A DNA stretch of 64,000 bases from Lingula anatina (Eukaryota > Brachiopoda > Lingulata > Lingulida > Lingulidae): positions 1 to 64,000 of the forward strand of contig NW_019775980.1 in NCBI RefSeq assembly GCF_001039355.2. Direction: 5' to 3'. Position numbers and translations under genes: made by a program. Under the pieces are notes generated by a model that was not told the DNA's origin, searched no databases, and was given only the letters and a program-made list of their open reading frames with translations. Each line of letters begins with the position of its first letter. Position 1 is the first letter of the stretch. Positions 1 through 10,991 of this stretch are shown here, piece after piece.

Positions 1-30
1 AAATGTAAAATGTACTAGTTCTATACTTAC

Positions 31-144
31 ACGTTTCGCAGTATTTTCCAGTATATTTTCTAGGGCAGGTACACATGTAACCGCCAGTTACTTCTTCACA
101 TGTGCCACCATTTTGACATGGTTTTGAATCACATTCACTGATGT
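31..144 (-). CDS. EGF exon 8 of copy 1
   Basis: This is a 114-nt phase 1-1 exon with acceptor TAG before 144 and donor GTAAGT just after 31. It encodes one EGF-like domain ([15 protein letters not shown]). The transcript must continue beyond the window. Confidence 0.8.
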
Positions 145-1966
145 CTACAAAATAAATGGCGACTTACTGTAATTATTGCATACGCACCCCAAAAAGGTTT
201 AGCCTTTACCCCAACTTACACAAAACCGGTGTGACTGAACGGAGTACGCTAGAAACCGTAGTCCGTTTCCTATTACTCTGCACATGTAACATTTATCCTA
301 TATACATGCACATGTACTATTTCCATCTACCTTAACCTGTAGTTTTCATATTGGACATCCCTTACAAACATCCATGTCACACCGACAAAAACGTTGTCTC
401 TCATTGGATTCTAGAGTTGACTACCTACACGTTTCACAGTGTTCCCCGGTGTAGTTTCTGTGACATAGACACTCGTAACCATCTAAGCTATCCACGCAAG
501 TGCCTCCGTTCACACATTCACATGGAGGTTCATCTGCAAAATGATAGAATAATAAAACAAAGACCCAGTAAATTTTACTGAATATACAAAAGAAGACAGA
601 AAATGAAATAAAAAAAACTATTAGCTATCAATTATGAGATTCAAGAAGCTCCCTGACGCGCAAAATTAGACCGCTGTTAGAGGTATTAGATATTCAATTT
701 GGTGTTAGTGAGTTTTGTGAGTATCGCAGGTTAAAGCCCCCAGTACACTGGACGGCGTCCTTTCTGCGTCCCGTAGTAGTAGTACGGTCCCGTTTGAGAG
801 TAAAAAGGTGCTTGTGCCTCCTTTCTACGACCACAGTGCTGTCAGTTTCAAGGTTACACAAAGAACGTCGTCCAGTGTAAAAGGGTTTAAATAAATAAAC
901 AATAAGAAGACCAGAAGAAAACAAGTTTCGAAAGTTGTCGCTTATTTATGTCAGGGGGTAGTGAAAAATGACAGGGATACTTGAATGGGATTATCTGTTT
1001 ACCCTACCTCTACCTGGAGGTACATTTTGATTAAATGTTTAATGTAGCCATTTATATTTTTCATTTATTACAGGAAGAGATGGGGGTGGGGGATGACCGG
1101 GTAAATTGTCCTAAAGGGACTTGTCCTGATACCGTTAGTAAGGGTGTATCGGTAACTGAATTTTGAGCAATCCAGCCACGTTACATGCTTCCACTCGTAG
1201 CTGTCACACAATACGACGGCCTGCCATTTTTGGACGATAATCGCTTAATCGTAATTTTTTTCTAAAAGCTCAAACTGCCAATAGACACCTGCTGACTAAT
1301 GTTACTGGTTATAGGAATTGGACACGTCGATAAATGGTAGAAGGGCAAGAAAAAAGGCGACATTTCCCGCTGAACAAAGTATTTCGATATTTACATATAT
1401 CACAATATGTCCCAATGTAATCCGCCGTACAGACACATTTAAAAGAGTCTGCCGTCTCCACACAGGTGCCTCCGTTCCGGCATGGGTCTGGAGTACATAA
1501 ACTGGTATCTGCAAAATGAATAGAACCTCATAACAACATATACGGCTGTTGCACTATTTGAGAAAAATACAAAATGGATATCAAGGGGCCATTCAATAAG
1601 CATGCACGTAAATATTATCGTGGAATATTATATAGTCCAAATAAACTTCACACGAATCTTGTTTTTTTTTGCCTCGACTCATGCCTAACCGCACCAGGCA
1701 AAAAACGAGGTCCATCTCTGGAGACGAGCATGAGTACAGTGTACTTACAAACTTCACAATGTTCTCCAAGGTATCCTGGAGGACAAAAACACATGTAGTT
1801 TTCATCTGTATCTTGGCATCTACCTCCGTTTTGGCATGGACTTGAATCACACGCACCAATGTCTGAAAAAAAAATGCCTTCACATAACCTACTGAAACAA
1901 TTAAATGTAGGAAGGTGAATTGCGTTTAACCAGGGTCTGACCACCATGAAAGAATGGTAGCCCGCT

Positions 1967-2013
<47 letters not shown>

Positions 2014-4354
2014 AAAAAACAAAAACAAAAAAAAAAAAAAAACAGCCCGTTGCAAATATGGCATTCGTACAAACCCTAACCCAGCTAACCTGTACATGTA
2101 CCTAACATATGTGACCCCAGACTTTCATTTCTAGGATTACTATAGCACACCAACAAAACCGAGGAGTCACATTTGAGCCGGACTCTAAATACTTACACGT
2201 TTCGCAATGTTCCCCGGTGTACTTGCTGGAGCATATGCACCGGGGGCCATCAGGTAATTCTACACATATGCCATCGTTCTGGCACTCTATTCCACATTCA
2301 CCGCTACCTTAAATAATAATAATACTTGTAATAATGATGATGATGATGATGATGAATTAATCGAAAAACACATAATGATTTTTGCTTTTGACGGCCATCT
2401 TGGAAAGCTGGAGTAAGGGGTCAGTAGGTGCTGATGTCATGATATGTCAGAATCTGCAGTTTACAAAATCAGTCTGACCCAGTTTCTGTCTCTACTGCTA
2501 TATTGCACACTTAACTGACAAATATATTTTGGACAGTAATTAACTGCACTGTGGAATTATCAAACATTTCTAACATTAACAGAACAATAAATAAACAAAG
2601 AAAAGAGTCGCTGACTAAAATTTTGAAACTTACGTATTTCACACAATGTCCCGAAATGATATTTGGGGCAGATGCATTTGAAAGACTCCAGCGTATCAAC
2701 ACAGGTGCCTCCGTTACGGCATAGGCCGGGCTCACAATCACTGAGATCTGCGAAGTAGATGAAATTTCATGACAACATGTGCGACTGTTGCATTGGTTTT
2801 CTTTAATTACATATACACTGTATGCATTTGATAAACAAGCTCGCAAACATTGTCATAGGCAACTTTATTGTACATACGCTCCTCACAAATCTCTTTCTCG
2901 CTTGACTCATGCCAAACCGTACCAAAACCGAGGTATCTCATTGAAGACGGCAATTTAGTACTTACATATTTCACAGTGTTCTCCCATGTATTTTCTGGGG
3001 CAGGTGCAAATGTAACCTTCAGCTGTATTTTGGCACGTACCTCCGTTTTGGCATGGGCTTGAATCACATCCGCTGATGTCTGTAAAATAACAAAACTTAT
3101 CCAATGCTAATTATTTATTGTGTCAGACAAAATCTCCGCTTAAACACACGCAACGTGAGCTAGATCCATTCACTCAAATACGAAATGTACATGTACACGT
3201 AAAACACTGTATAATGTCTGCTTTTTTTATTTTAGGCTATGCCTAACCGCGACCATCAGAACCAAAGTAGCAATATTGTACAAAATGGCATTGAACACTT
3301 TTCTGAACTGACATTTTTCGGTGATCGTCATGATAGTTGAACACGTTGTTGGTCCCTTTTCCTCCCCTTATAGTCTATTACAGGTGGTTTTACAAGAGTT
3401 GAGATCATTAAAACCAAGTGTAATTCATAGGTATAAAATCGAAGTTGTAAGTTTTTTTTAATTCTGACTTCACTGGCACTAAAAACGAGGACATAATGAG
3501 TGTTTTTTGTCTTACATACCATCACAGGAAAGATGATGGGGTGTCTTTCCGGCGGAACTTTTTGAACCAAATATACATAAAGATAATTTAGTTCTTCTAT
3601 TGCGACGATTTAAGTATTTTTGCTACACGTGCATTAGGGAAACCTACAGGTAACTTTCATTGTTAGATTTACATATTCTGTCTGAGTATGGGCAGGGGCA
3701 GAAAACCACCTAGAACAACCTTAGACTGCCGCATTAATCTAATACAATGCAAAAAAGCCCTATCAAAAGTGGTTAAAGCATTCAAACTGAATGTCGTAAA
3801 GTCCCAATGAACCCCCTAGAGTACTCGAAAGTAAGAGTACAGTCTAAGGTTGTTCTAGGTGGTTCAAATTTATGCGCCCGGTTTTAAAATCATATAGCGA
3901 TTTTACGACAATCGTTTACTATCCAATCAAGGTGACAGCCGAGCGTGGATGAGCCCGCAGTCGTCCTACAAAATTTGTTCTGGGGTATCATACTCCGAAA
4001 TGCGATCTGACACACACCTTGAAAACGGGTAGTGTGGTCCGATATACCGGTTAATTCAGGATCCTTATGTGCCGAATCTGGTAGTTGTGTGGTCCGATAT
4101 ACCGGTTAATTCAGGATCCTTATGTGCCGAATCTGGTAGTTGGGTAGGCCTGACTTTGCCACGGCCTTCTATGTGCATATAAAGTAATGACCGCACTTTA
4201 AGTTATCATGTTTACCTTCAGTTTCTCCCGTGGTAGTGGTTACCTCTGTACTTGTTATGAGTAGTGGTGTTGTCGTCATAACCATTGCAGTCACATCTTC
4301 AACTAACTTAGTGCTTACGTAGAAAATAAAGATGAGATTAAAAACCTGCGCCAT
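31..4354 (-). CDS. Secreted EGF-repeat protein, copy 1 (3' end outside window)
   Basis: Eight coding exons are readable on the minus strand, in order 4216-4354, 2966-3079, 2634-2747, 2197-2307, 1749-1862, 1395-1508, 429-533 and 31-144. Exon 1 encodes an ATG and a hydrophobic signal peptide ([10 protein letters not shown]), followed by a short Thr-rich stretch. Each later exon is one EGF-like domain of 35-38 codons with six cysteines and signatures such as CQNGGTC and GEHCE. All internal exons have GT-AG borders and are phase 1 at both ends, so the frame stays open after splicing. The family is extracellular, secreted or matrix-associated. No membrane segment is seen, and the gene continues off the left edge. 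The specific orthologue is not recognised. Copy 2 at 10875-12438 is its paralogue; the two could instead be alternative first exons of one gene. Confidence 0.8.
429..533 (-). CDS. EGF exon 7 of copy 1
   Basis: This is a 105-nt phase 1-1 exon with acceptor GCAG and donor GTAGGT. It encodes one EGF-like domain ([21 protein letters not shown]). Confidence 0.78.
735..886. mobile_element. TTAA-flanked miniature inverted-repeat element
   Basis: This 152-bp element is flanked on both sides by TTAA (731-734 and 887-890). Its termini are imperfect inverted repeats sharing the core ACACTGGACG. It has no coding capacity. The TTAA target is characteristic of the piggyBac and Kolobok superfamilies. It lies in an intron of EGF gene copy 1. 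Confidence 0.6.
1395..1508 (-). CDS. EGF exon 6 of copy 1
   Basis: This is a 114-nt phase 1-1 exon with acceptor GCAG and donor GTAAAT. It encodes one EGF-like domain ([16 protein letters not shown]). The flanking intron resembles that next to the exon at 10875-10991. Confidence 0.78.
1749..1862 (-). CDS. EGF exon 5 of copy 1
   Basis: This is a 114-nt phase 1-1 exon with a polypyrimidine acceptor and donor GTAAGT. It encodes one EGF-like domain ([15 protein letters not shown]). Confidence 0.82.
1969..2042. repeat. Poly-A tract in EGF gene intron
   Basis: About 70 bases of nearly pure A, broken by a few C. No retrogene is recognisable upstream. Confidence 0.9.
2197..2307 (-). CDS. EGF exon 4 of copy 1
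   Basis: This is a 111-nt phase 1-1 exon with acceptor AAG and donor GTAAGT. It encodes a divergent EGF-like domain ([16 protein letters not shown]). The acceptor could instead be the TAG four bases further in, but that would break the frame. Confidence 0.7.
2336..2355. repeat. Trinucleotide (TGA)n microsatellite
   Basis: Short run of TGA/ATG repeats in an intron of EGF gene copy 1. Confidence 0.85.
2634..2747 (-). CDS. EGF exon 3 of copy 1
   Basis: This is a 114-nt phase 1-1 exon with acceptor GCAG and donor GTAAGT. It encodes one EGF-like domain ([16 protein letters not shown]). It pairs with the preceding exon as a duplicated two-exon unit. Confidence 0.8.
2966..3079 (-). CDS. EGF exon 2 of copy 1
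   Basis: This is a 114-nt phase 1-1 exon with acceptor CAG before 3079 and donor GTAAGT after 2966. It encodes one six-cysteine EGF-like domain ([15 protein letters not shown]). Confidence 0.8.
3702..3864. mobile_element. Foldback MITE with about 22-bp inverted repeats
   Basis: The left arm (3702-3727) and right arm (3841-3864) are near-perfect inverted copies centred on CACCTAGAACAACCTTAGAC. About 115 bp of non-coding sequence lie between them. It sits in intron 1 of EGF gene copy 1. Confidence 0.6.
4032..4141. repeat. 55-bp tandem duplication
   Basis: Two identical 55-bp units (4032-4086 and 4087-4141), each beginning GTGTGGTCCGATATACCGG. They lie in intron 1 of EGF gene copy 1, close to the signal exon. 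Confidence 0.85.
4216..4354 (-). CDS. Exon 1 of EGF gene copy 1: signal peptide
   Basis: The ATG is at 4354 and the donor GTAAAC follows 4216. The exon is 139 nt (46 codons plus one base), so it ends in phase 1 and fits every EGF exon downstream. The N-terminus has a hydrophobic core typical of a signal peptide, then a Thr-rich linker. It is nearly identical to the signal exon of copy 2. Confidence 0.8.
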
Positions 4355-4394
4355 GGTTGCACACCTCTCTCTCTCTCTTCACCTTGGCAAAGTG

Positions 4395-4402
4395 TATTTA
4401 TA
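4395..4402 (-). promoter_or_regulatory. TATA box of EGF gene copy 1
   Basis: Read on the minus strand this is TATAAATA, 41 bases upstream of the ATG at 4354. This implies a very short 5' UTR. A GA-rich leader lies between the box and the start codon, as in copy 2. Confidence 0.6.
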
Positions 4403-4415
4403 GTTAATTATAAAC

Positions 4416-5700
4416 AGCTCAGATATAACCATTTGTTACTATGTTCCGATTGGCTCATCCTTCTTGCATTATCGCACTTTAATGTTAATTAAAAGAAAGT
4501 CAGGTGTTTATGCACGTACATTTGAAGAAACATCCATAAAAATATTATTGAAATAGGAATATGAAAAGGTGAGCAGTTCAGTAGGCGCGTGTCTTCATAA
4601 GGTCTATGGTCGTCATGGCGCCCTTCCTTGTCAATGTATACATCATGATTTTGTTATTTAACAGGGCAGAATAAGTCATCTAACGTGAAGCCAGGTGTCA
4701 TCCAAGCACGGTTACAAGGTTTTCTGGTCGGTGACGGAACAGTACGAATATACATGTACATGTATTCCCCTTAAAGGCAGGCGCGGTGATTAAGACCTTA
4801 ATAAAGCAAATTTTAATTTTACGGGACATTTCAAGATTTTTTTTATAATTTAACTATACCATGTCAAAGATGAAAAATACGCCTGCGATAGCACAATCCA
4901 TAACCGTTTTTCTCTCTTTCAGCTTATAGTTTTTGAGTCACTCTCGTCATGTGGATTGTTGGTGGTATATTCAACTCGTGATATGATTACAATCAATATT
5001 CTAATTAAAAACTCACAAACAAGTTTGTAAATCTTAATTTGCTTAACACGTACATATNAGCTCAGATATAACCATTTGTTACTATGTTCCGATTGGCTCA
5101 TCCTTCTTGCATTATCGCACTTTAATGTTAATTAAAAGAAAGTCAGGTGTTTATGCACGTACATTTGAAGAAACATCCATAAAAATATTATTGAAATAGG
5201 AATATGAAAAGGTGAGCAGTTCAGTAGGCGCGTGTCTTCATAAGGTCTATGGTCGTCATGGCGCCCTTCCTTGTCAATGTATACATCATGATTTTGTTAT
5301 TTAACAGGGCAGAATAAGTCATCTAACGTGAAGCCAGGTGTCATCCAAGCACGGTTACAAGGTTTTCTGGTCGGTGACGGAACAGTACGAATATACATGT
5401 ACATGTATTCCCCTTAAAGGCAGGCGCGGTGATTAAGACCTTAATAAAGCAAATTTTAATTTTACGGGACATTTCAAGATTTTTTTTATAATTTAACTAT
5501 ACCATGTCAAAGATGAAAAATACGCCTGCGATAGCACAATCCATAACCGTTTTTCTCTCTTTCAGCTTATAGTTTTTGAGTCACTCTCGTCATGTGGATT
5601 GTTGGTGGTATATTCAACTCGTGATATGATTACAATCAATATTCTAATTAAAAACTCACAAACAAGTTTGTAAATCTTAATTTGCTTAACACGTACATAT
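4416..5700. repeat. 642-bp perfect direct repeat split by one N (probable assembly duplication)
   Basis: Bases 4416-5057 recur at 5059-5700, apparently without a mismatch, and the two copies are joined by the single N at 5058. This is the pattern expected when overlapping contig ends are placed in tandem, so it is probably not biological. The segment is the 5' flank of EGF gene copy 1. Confidence 0.85.
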
Positions 5701-6271
5701 TTAGCATTCCTTGATAACGAATGAGAAAGTTCCGGTGAAATTCATCCTTTGTTGTAAAAAGGTGTCGTATGCCATGTTTGTCTTTCAAGAATAAAATATG
5801 TTTTCATGACAAAGCGGGTTTTATCTGTGTTGATCCCAGGCACACCACTATTACCTACTCTCTACCAGGGTCGCAGATAATTCGTGCAGAAAAGAGCTAT
5901 CATTTATCCAAAGACATTATCTGTGAATATCATTGGATATATCATTGAGTATTTATCTGTGAATATCATTGGCAAATAAGCCCTGTACAGTATGGAAAAT
6001 TAATGGGTTTGCTGCTACCTGAGCTCTTTTAGCTAAGTTGACAAACATGAAATAAACCGTTAACTACAAGGAAGATTTACATGGAGTCTCTTTATACCGA
6101 TTCTAGGCATTAACAAAATGAAGTTGTCAGAAGTTGAAGTTTTTGTATATTTTAAACAATCCAGTAAACTTAAACCACATAGTTATATTCTGTGTCTTTG
6201 CTGCGTATTGATAATTACCCATTTATGTCGGTAAAACGCTGCATCCCGCGCTTGATTAGTTTATGTATTAA

Positions 6272-6650
6272 CAGGGAGAGGCCACCGGTGCAACAGGAAT
6301 GTCCTAGGAAAGGAAAACCGATGTCCCATATGATTAGGACAGGTTATGGATAGTCGGAGTATTGGAATATATTGGATGTCACCTGTAAAAAGTAATGGGG
6401 GGGGGGGGGGGGGGGGGGNGGGGTCCCCAGAGGATGTCATCCATAAAAATAATAAAGTGTGGCCTAACAGGGAGAGGCCACCGGTGCAACAGGAATGTCC
6501 TAGGAAAGGTAAACCGATGTCCCATTTGATTAGGACAGGTTATGGATAGTCGGAGTATTGGAATATATTGGATGTCACCTGTAAAAAGTAATGGGGGCGG
6601 CGGGCTACGGTTCCTAGCGGACTAACATTCCTGTCACAGGATTTCCCTGG
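6272..6650. mobile_element. CAGG-ended inverted-repeat element, duplicated across an N
   Basis: The left end (CAGGGAGAGGCC, then ACAGGAATGTCC) matches the reverse complement of the right end near 6622-6650. The left half is repeated on each side of the N at 6419 with a few mismatches, so two allelic or overlapping contigs were probably joined. A related element lies at 16540-16724. The block is absent from the equivalent place in the duplicate flank near 13,600. Confidence 0.5.
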
Positions 6651-7091
6651 GCCCGCCTATGACGGCTGTGGCATACGTTATTATTAGCCTATGTTTTAAC
6701 GTATATCAAATAATTATGATCCGTACTTTAAAGATAAAAGGGGAAAAGGGTTCAGTATGAAAATGTATAAAATGTATAACCACGGTAAGCAGGGTCTTGC
6801 GGAGAACCACAATAATTTGTGTGTAAACTAATTGTGTTTGCAGCGCCGACCGCAATGGGCGCAATCCGTCCGCATCCTCACATTACCCTTACAAGATTAG
6901 GAGATGATGACCTGGATTAGATGAAATGAGCGTTTTTTATAAATAAAGCCTACCAAAGTACTTAACTTATGCTTACAAAAGAGGGGTAGCGTGCAGTTCA
7001 CATCACTCAGTGATAATTATGATCAATTTTTCCAAAAAGAATGCGTTATCAGGTGCGTTAACAGTCGAGCTTCCAGTCCCGTGGACTTTAA

Positions 7092-7775
7092 AGTCATAAT
7101 AACTCTTCGTTTCAAATGGCAAAAAATTGGATTTTTCTGGAGTTAACGGCAATTTTCCCGTACTTACCTTTGGTCAACGACTCCATTCCTGCATTCAAAG
7201 TTAGTCCAGGTTTTTCCCTAAAAGTATGTTTTTTTTTTTGTTAATATCTCTTAAGAGATTTAAACAGACGGAGCCCTCTCTGGCATTGCATTGCAAAGTC
7301 ACTCGATATCGAGCGAGATTTTCCGGCGACCTACTTAAAACCGCGGGAAAAGCAGACAGCAACAACACTTTATAACAATAATATAAAATTCAAAAGATAT
7401 ATTGGTCTTATTGCTCAAAATGCATTAATATCTAAAATGTGTGCTGTTATGGACTTTTCGTTATCCAACGCACTGTACAAAAACTTGCAACTTACGTCTG
7501 AGGATTGCATCACGCGTCTGCTTTCTTATGCTGCCCTTTGTTGCTTTGGTCTCGAATGAACGCGAGAATCCGCTTGACACCCCAACGTCATTGACAACGG
7601 ATGCCTTGACGACCGGGAAGAAAGGCATCTAAAGCCCGATTGACAAGCACAGATTTTAATTTTACTACAATAACAGCCGTTGTAGTGGTAAAATGCAATA
7701 TAATATATTTCCATGCGTTGTTTACAATGTATTTCTTGCAGAATTTTGAATCTCAAAGGAAGAGTTATTATTGTT
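7092..7775. mobile_element. TTAA-targeting non-autonomous transposon with preserved empty site
   Basis: This 684-bp insertion is flanked by TTAA at 7088-7091 and 7776-7779. Its termini are inverted repeats sharing ATAATAACTCTTC. Both flanks continue in the duplicated flank near 14040-14065, where only one TTAA is present and the insertion is missing. A perfect palindrome (ATCTCTTAAGAGAT) lies at 7246-7259. A shorter relative is at 44398-44734. No transposase is encoded. piggyBac or Kolobok are the likely mobilising superfamilies. Confidence 0.75.
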
Positions 7776-7999
7776 TTAACAAGTCGGCGTATTACAAAAC
7801 ACGAACACAAGCAAATAAAAAAATTGTGATAATGTTGTATGTATGCATGTTAGTAGGTTATACCACTCCTAAATGCACATGTTAGGCCTACGTATCGACA
7901 TTTCTTTGAATAATGAAAAACATACTTGAAATTCAATGTGGATATTTTTTCAAATCATTCTTCATCGATTTTATCCTGTTTTTGAAAGCAAATCATTTT

Positions 8000-8454
8000 T
8001 TGAAAGCAAATAATCAAATCGTTTTTAGGAAACTTTTAATAACCTCTTAATTATTAAGCAAACACGGAGGTGACCAAGGCTGATTCAAGTCATAAAACAA
8101 TCAGTAAAAGCGCCTGATCTGGATTTCAGTAATTTCCCATTCATCATCTGTGAAAGAGTTAAACGCCCCACATAAGACGCTCAGTGTGTAGTCACAGTAA
8201 CGGTCACTTGTGCAACGGTCAGTCTGGTCGCATCTGGCCGCTACCGGGGCTCTCAAGCGCCGTGGCATTCCTTTTGACAGGTCTCATGGAGTATGAGCTG
8301 GAATCAAATTTCAAGCATCAGTATATTTTCAATAGGAAAATGGTTTGATTAGTTTAAGGCACAGTTCGCTACGGAAGACCACATTAATGCCAATGATGCC
8401 GCAAAAGCATGTATTTTGAAAGGTATGAATTATGTCAGAGATTCAAGTGTGTAA
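8000..8454. other. No feature recognised
   Basis: AT-rich intergenic sequence with no coding potential, repeat or RNA gene that I can support. Confidence 0.5.
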
Positions 8455-10408
8455 AGCCTGGGTCACACTGCGCTTGCAACCTTTTGGCAACCTCTTTGCA
8501 ACCTCAGTCGCAAGGAGGTTGCCATAGGTTTTAAAGTGGTCGCATAAGGTTGTTAACAGGTCGCCTGCGATCGTTGACACATGAAGGCCATTTTTTGTGC
8601 ACCGACAACCAGTGCGACTAAAAATGAAAATTATCGGTATCCTAAAGGTTGCCTATCGGTCTTTTCTTGATTGTCAGTAGGTTGCTATAACCAGTATAAT
8701 ACCATTTGCAACTGCACGGTCGATTGACAGTATTTAGTCGACTGGTCGCTTACAAGTTTTTTACCAGTCGCAAATAGTCGGCAGCAGATCGCTAGAAGGT
8801 TGCAGTGGTAACTGCATGGTCGATTGACGGTCTTTAGTCTCTTGGTCGCTTACAGGTTTTTTACCGATCGCAGGCGTTCGGAAATATGTCGCAGGAAGGT
8901 TGCAAGCGACTGCAATAGAATAGGCGTAGGATGTTGGTCTATTTGGGCAAAGACTTTTTTCATAATTTGTTATGTAAGCCTTCTAAATATCAAGGTCATA
9001 AATTATAATATTTTAGAAAAAAAAAAAAACATAAATTGCATTTGTTGGCAATATTTAATATCAATTGCCAAGGCTTTCATATACCAGGTATTTCACACTT
9101 GTACGAACCCCCCCCCCCCAAAAAAAAAAGTGATCCTAAAAGCAATGTACGATTTTTTGACGCTACTTTTATTTATTTTATCATTTTGCGAAAATCAAAC
9201 GTAAAATGCCGAAAACCTCAATTATATATCGCTGTATGTTATTTAAAATTTGCAAAGCCATATTATCAGAGTAAACAATGAAACAAATACACGAATGCAG
9301 AAAAAACGGAAAATAAAAGCAATTTAATCAGCAAGGTATAACTGCTATTTAATATCGTAATTTAAACAATCAAAATTATCCACAAATAATTGAACAAATC
9401 GTAAAATGTGTCCAATAGACTTTAATAAAAATAGTTACAACACAAACAATTTAACATCTTCCCAGTGCTTGGTACCCTCACTACAAAAAGTACACGATGC
9501 GCATGACTTGTCACGATTTAATTACGTTGTATTGTAAGTGGCAAACGCCTAGGGTTAAAAAGACAAAGGGAAAACCACACATTCGGTTGCAAATCAGTTG
9601 CAAAGTAGTCGGCGACCTGTTAGCAACCGGTTGGATACCACAAGTAGGTTTGTCGGTCGCCAGGAGGTTATCGGTGCTGCATCGTAAACCGGTGCGACCG
9701 GTTATTAAACCAGAGTTCTTTTTTGGAAACCACTTGGCGAGTTGTTGCAACCGGTTGCCGACCTTTTTGCAACCGGTGACAGATGCAAGTCGCAAAGAGG
9801 TTTTTTGTTCAGTGTGACCGTAACTGCACAGGCCTTGCGACCTCAAAGAGACCAAGTATTTGACCAAGAAAATATTAAAGAGTATAATGAGATTAATAAA
9901 GATTTAAACGTATGCAAGTTTATGTTTTTATTTTCGAGTTTTTTTTTTACTCTTTTTCCTTCTTAGGTAAGCAAAGCCAATTATTATAGCAGTCCCCTCT
10001 TTTTGAAAAGGAGTCGTTTTACTAGAGCATTTTTGTATTTTGAGAGGGGAATATATGGGAAAGCAGCTACTGTCACAAGTATATTCATGTATATTCTGGG
10101 TGATCTTGCTGCTGCCAGTTGGCAAGCGATTGCTGCAGTCCTGCAACCGGTTTTCGGTCACCAAGTGGTTGCAGACAGGTTGTTTATCGCTCGTCAAACA
10201 GTGTGCGACTTGTAACCTATAACTTGAAGATGTCTACAAGAGGTTGCAGATACCATACTGCAACCTTGTTGCAACCGGTTTGCGACTGCTTGCCGATCAA
10301 AATTGGCCATAGCTTCTTAATTAGCTTGCAAAGTGATCGCAAGCGACCGCCAGATTTTGTGGTTGCAAAAAGGTTGCAAAAAGGTCGCAAGTGCAGTGTG
10401 ACCGGGCC
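8455..10408. mobile_element. TTAA-type element packed with GTTGCAACC-like repeats
   Basis: The termini are inverted (GGTCACACTGC near 8462 and its reverse complement near 10393), each continuing into TTGCAACC or TTGCGACC. The right flank is TTAA (10409-10412); the left is GTAA (8451-8454), a likely mutated target. Degenerate GTTGCAACC and GTCGCAAGG units in both orientations fill about 8480-8910, 9580-9830 and 10110-10400. The open frames here read through these repeats and match no family. An internal copy of the terminal motif near 9813-9828 suggests nesting. Confidence 0.6.
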
Positions 10409-10874
10409 TTAAGGTAGCAACATTACGGAAGATGTATTTATCTAGTCTTAAAGCACGTGCTACATAAAAGGGAAGTCATCAGGTATAGATGGAACATGGT
10501 TTGAAACGTATAAGCATACTGTTAGTGTTATTAACAGGATGTATGAAAAGGTTCATTACATATTAGTGTCCGACAAGAGACGTTCCTCCAAACTAGTGTG
10601 CAAGTTTAATTTCACCAATTCACAGTATAGGAACTGCACAATATAGGAACTGCATTCGACCTTAATTGTCTGGCTGGTACGCCTCCTCAAGCAGCTAGGG
10701 GGTAATTAACAAGCGTGTGTTAATAAACACTTTTCACTGATTGCACTTCAAGAATGTGTTGCTGAATAATATTACTGACAATGCACTCTTGCCACAACTC
10801 GTTTACACGTCGATACATGGCTAAAAAGGCAAAGAAAAAGCGAATCCCGCTGCAGAGAGTATTTCGATACTTAC
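10409..10874. other. Downstream flank of EGF copy 2, partly homologous to an EGF intron
   Basis: Only about 10,780-10,874 can be explained: it resembles the intron next to the exon at 1395-1508. No further EGF exon or stop-bearing exon for copy 2 could be found. Confidence 0.4.
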
Positions 10875-10991
10875 GCATGTCACAATATGGCCCAGTATAA
10901 CCCGGCGGACAGACACATTTGAATGACTCCGCTGTCTCCACACAGGTGCCTCCGTTTGGGCATGTGACATAATCACAATTGAGCAGGACAT
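10875..10991 (-). CDS. EGF exon 3 of copy 2
   Basis: This is a 117-nt phase 1-1 exon with acceptor GCAG and donor GTAAGT. It encodes one EGF-like domain ([21 protein letters not shown]). Confidence 0.78.

Larger units (their letters stand above)
4416..8000. repeat. 5' flank of EGF copy 1, diverged duplicate of 12500-14220
   Basis: Stretches such as the block containing GCGCCCTTCCTTGTCAATG (near 4618 and 12718) occur in the same order in the two flanks. Further matches pair 5700-6190 with 13060-13580 and 6650-7085 with 13650-14050. Copy 1 carries extra insertions at 6270-6650 and 7092-7775. No gene is seen in either flank. Confidence 0.65.

Noticed and set aside
1969-2042. Poly-A tail of a processed retrogene
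   Set aside because: No coding or retroelement sequence ends at the tract; it is embedded between EGF exons.
4416-5700. A biological tandem duplication of the promoter
   Set aside because: The identity is complete and the join is a single N, which fits overlapping contig ends better.
9497-9867. Overlapping open frames of 106 and 118 residues on both strands
   Set aside because: They read through GTTGCAACC-type repeats of the TTAA element in both orientations and show no domain.
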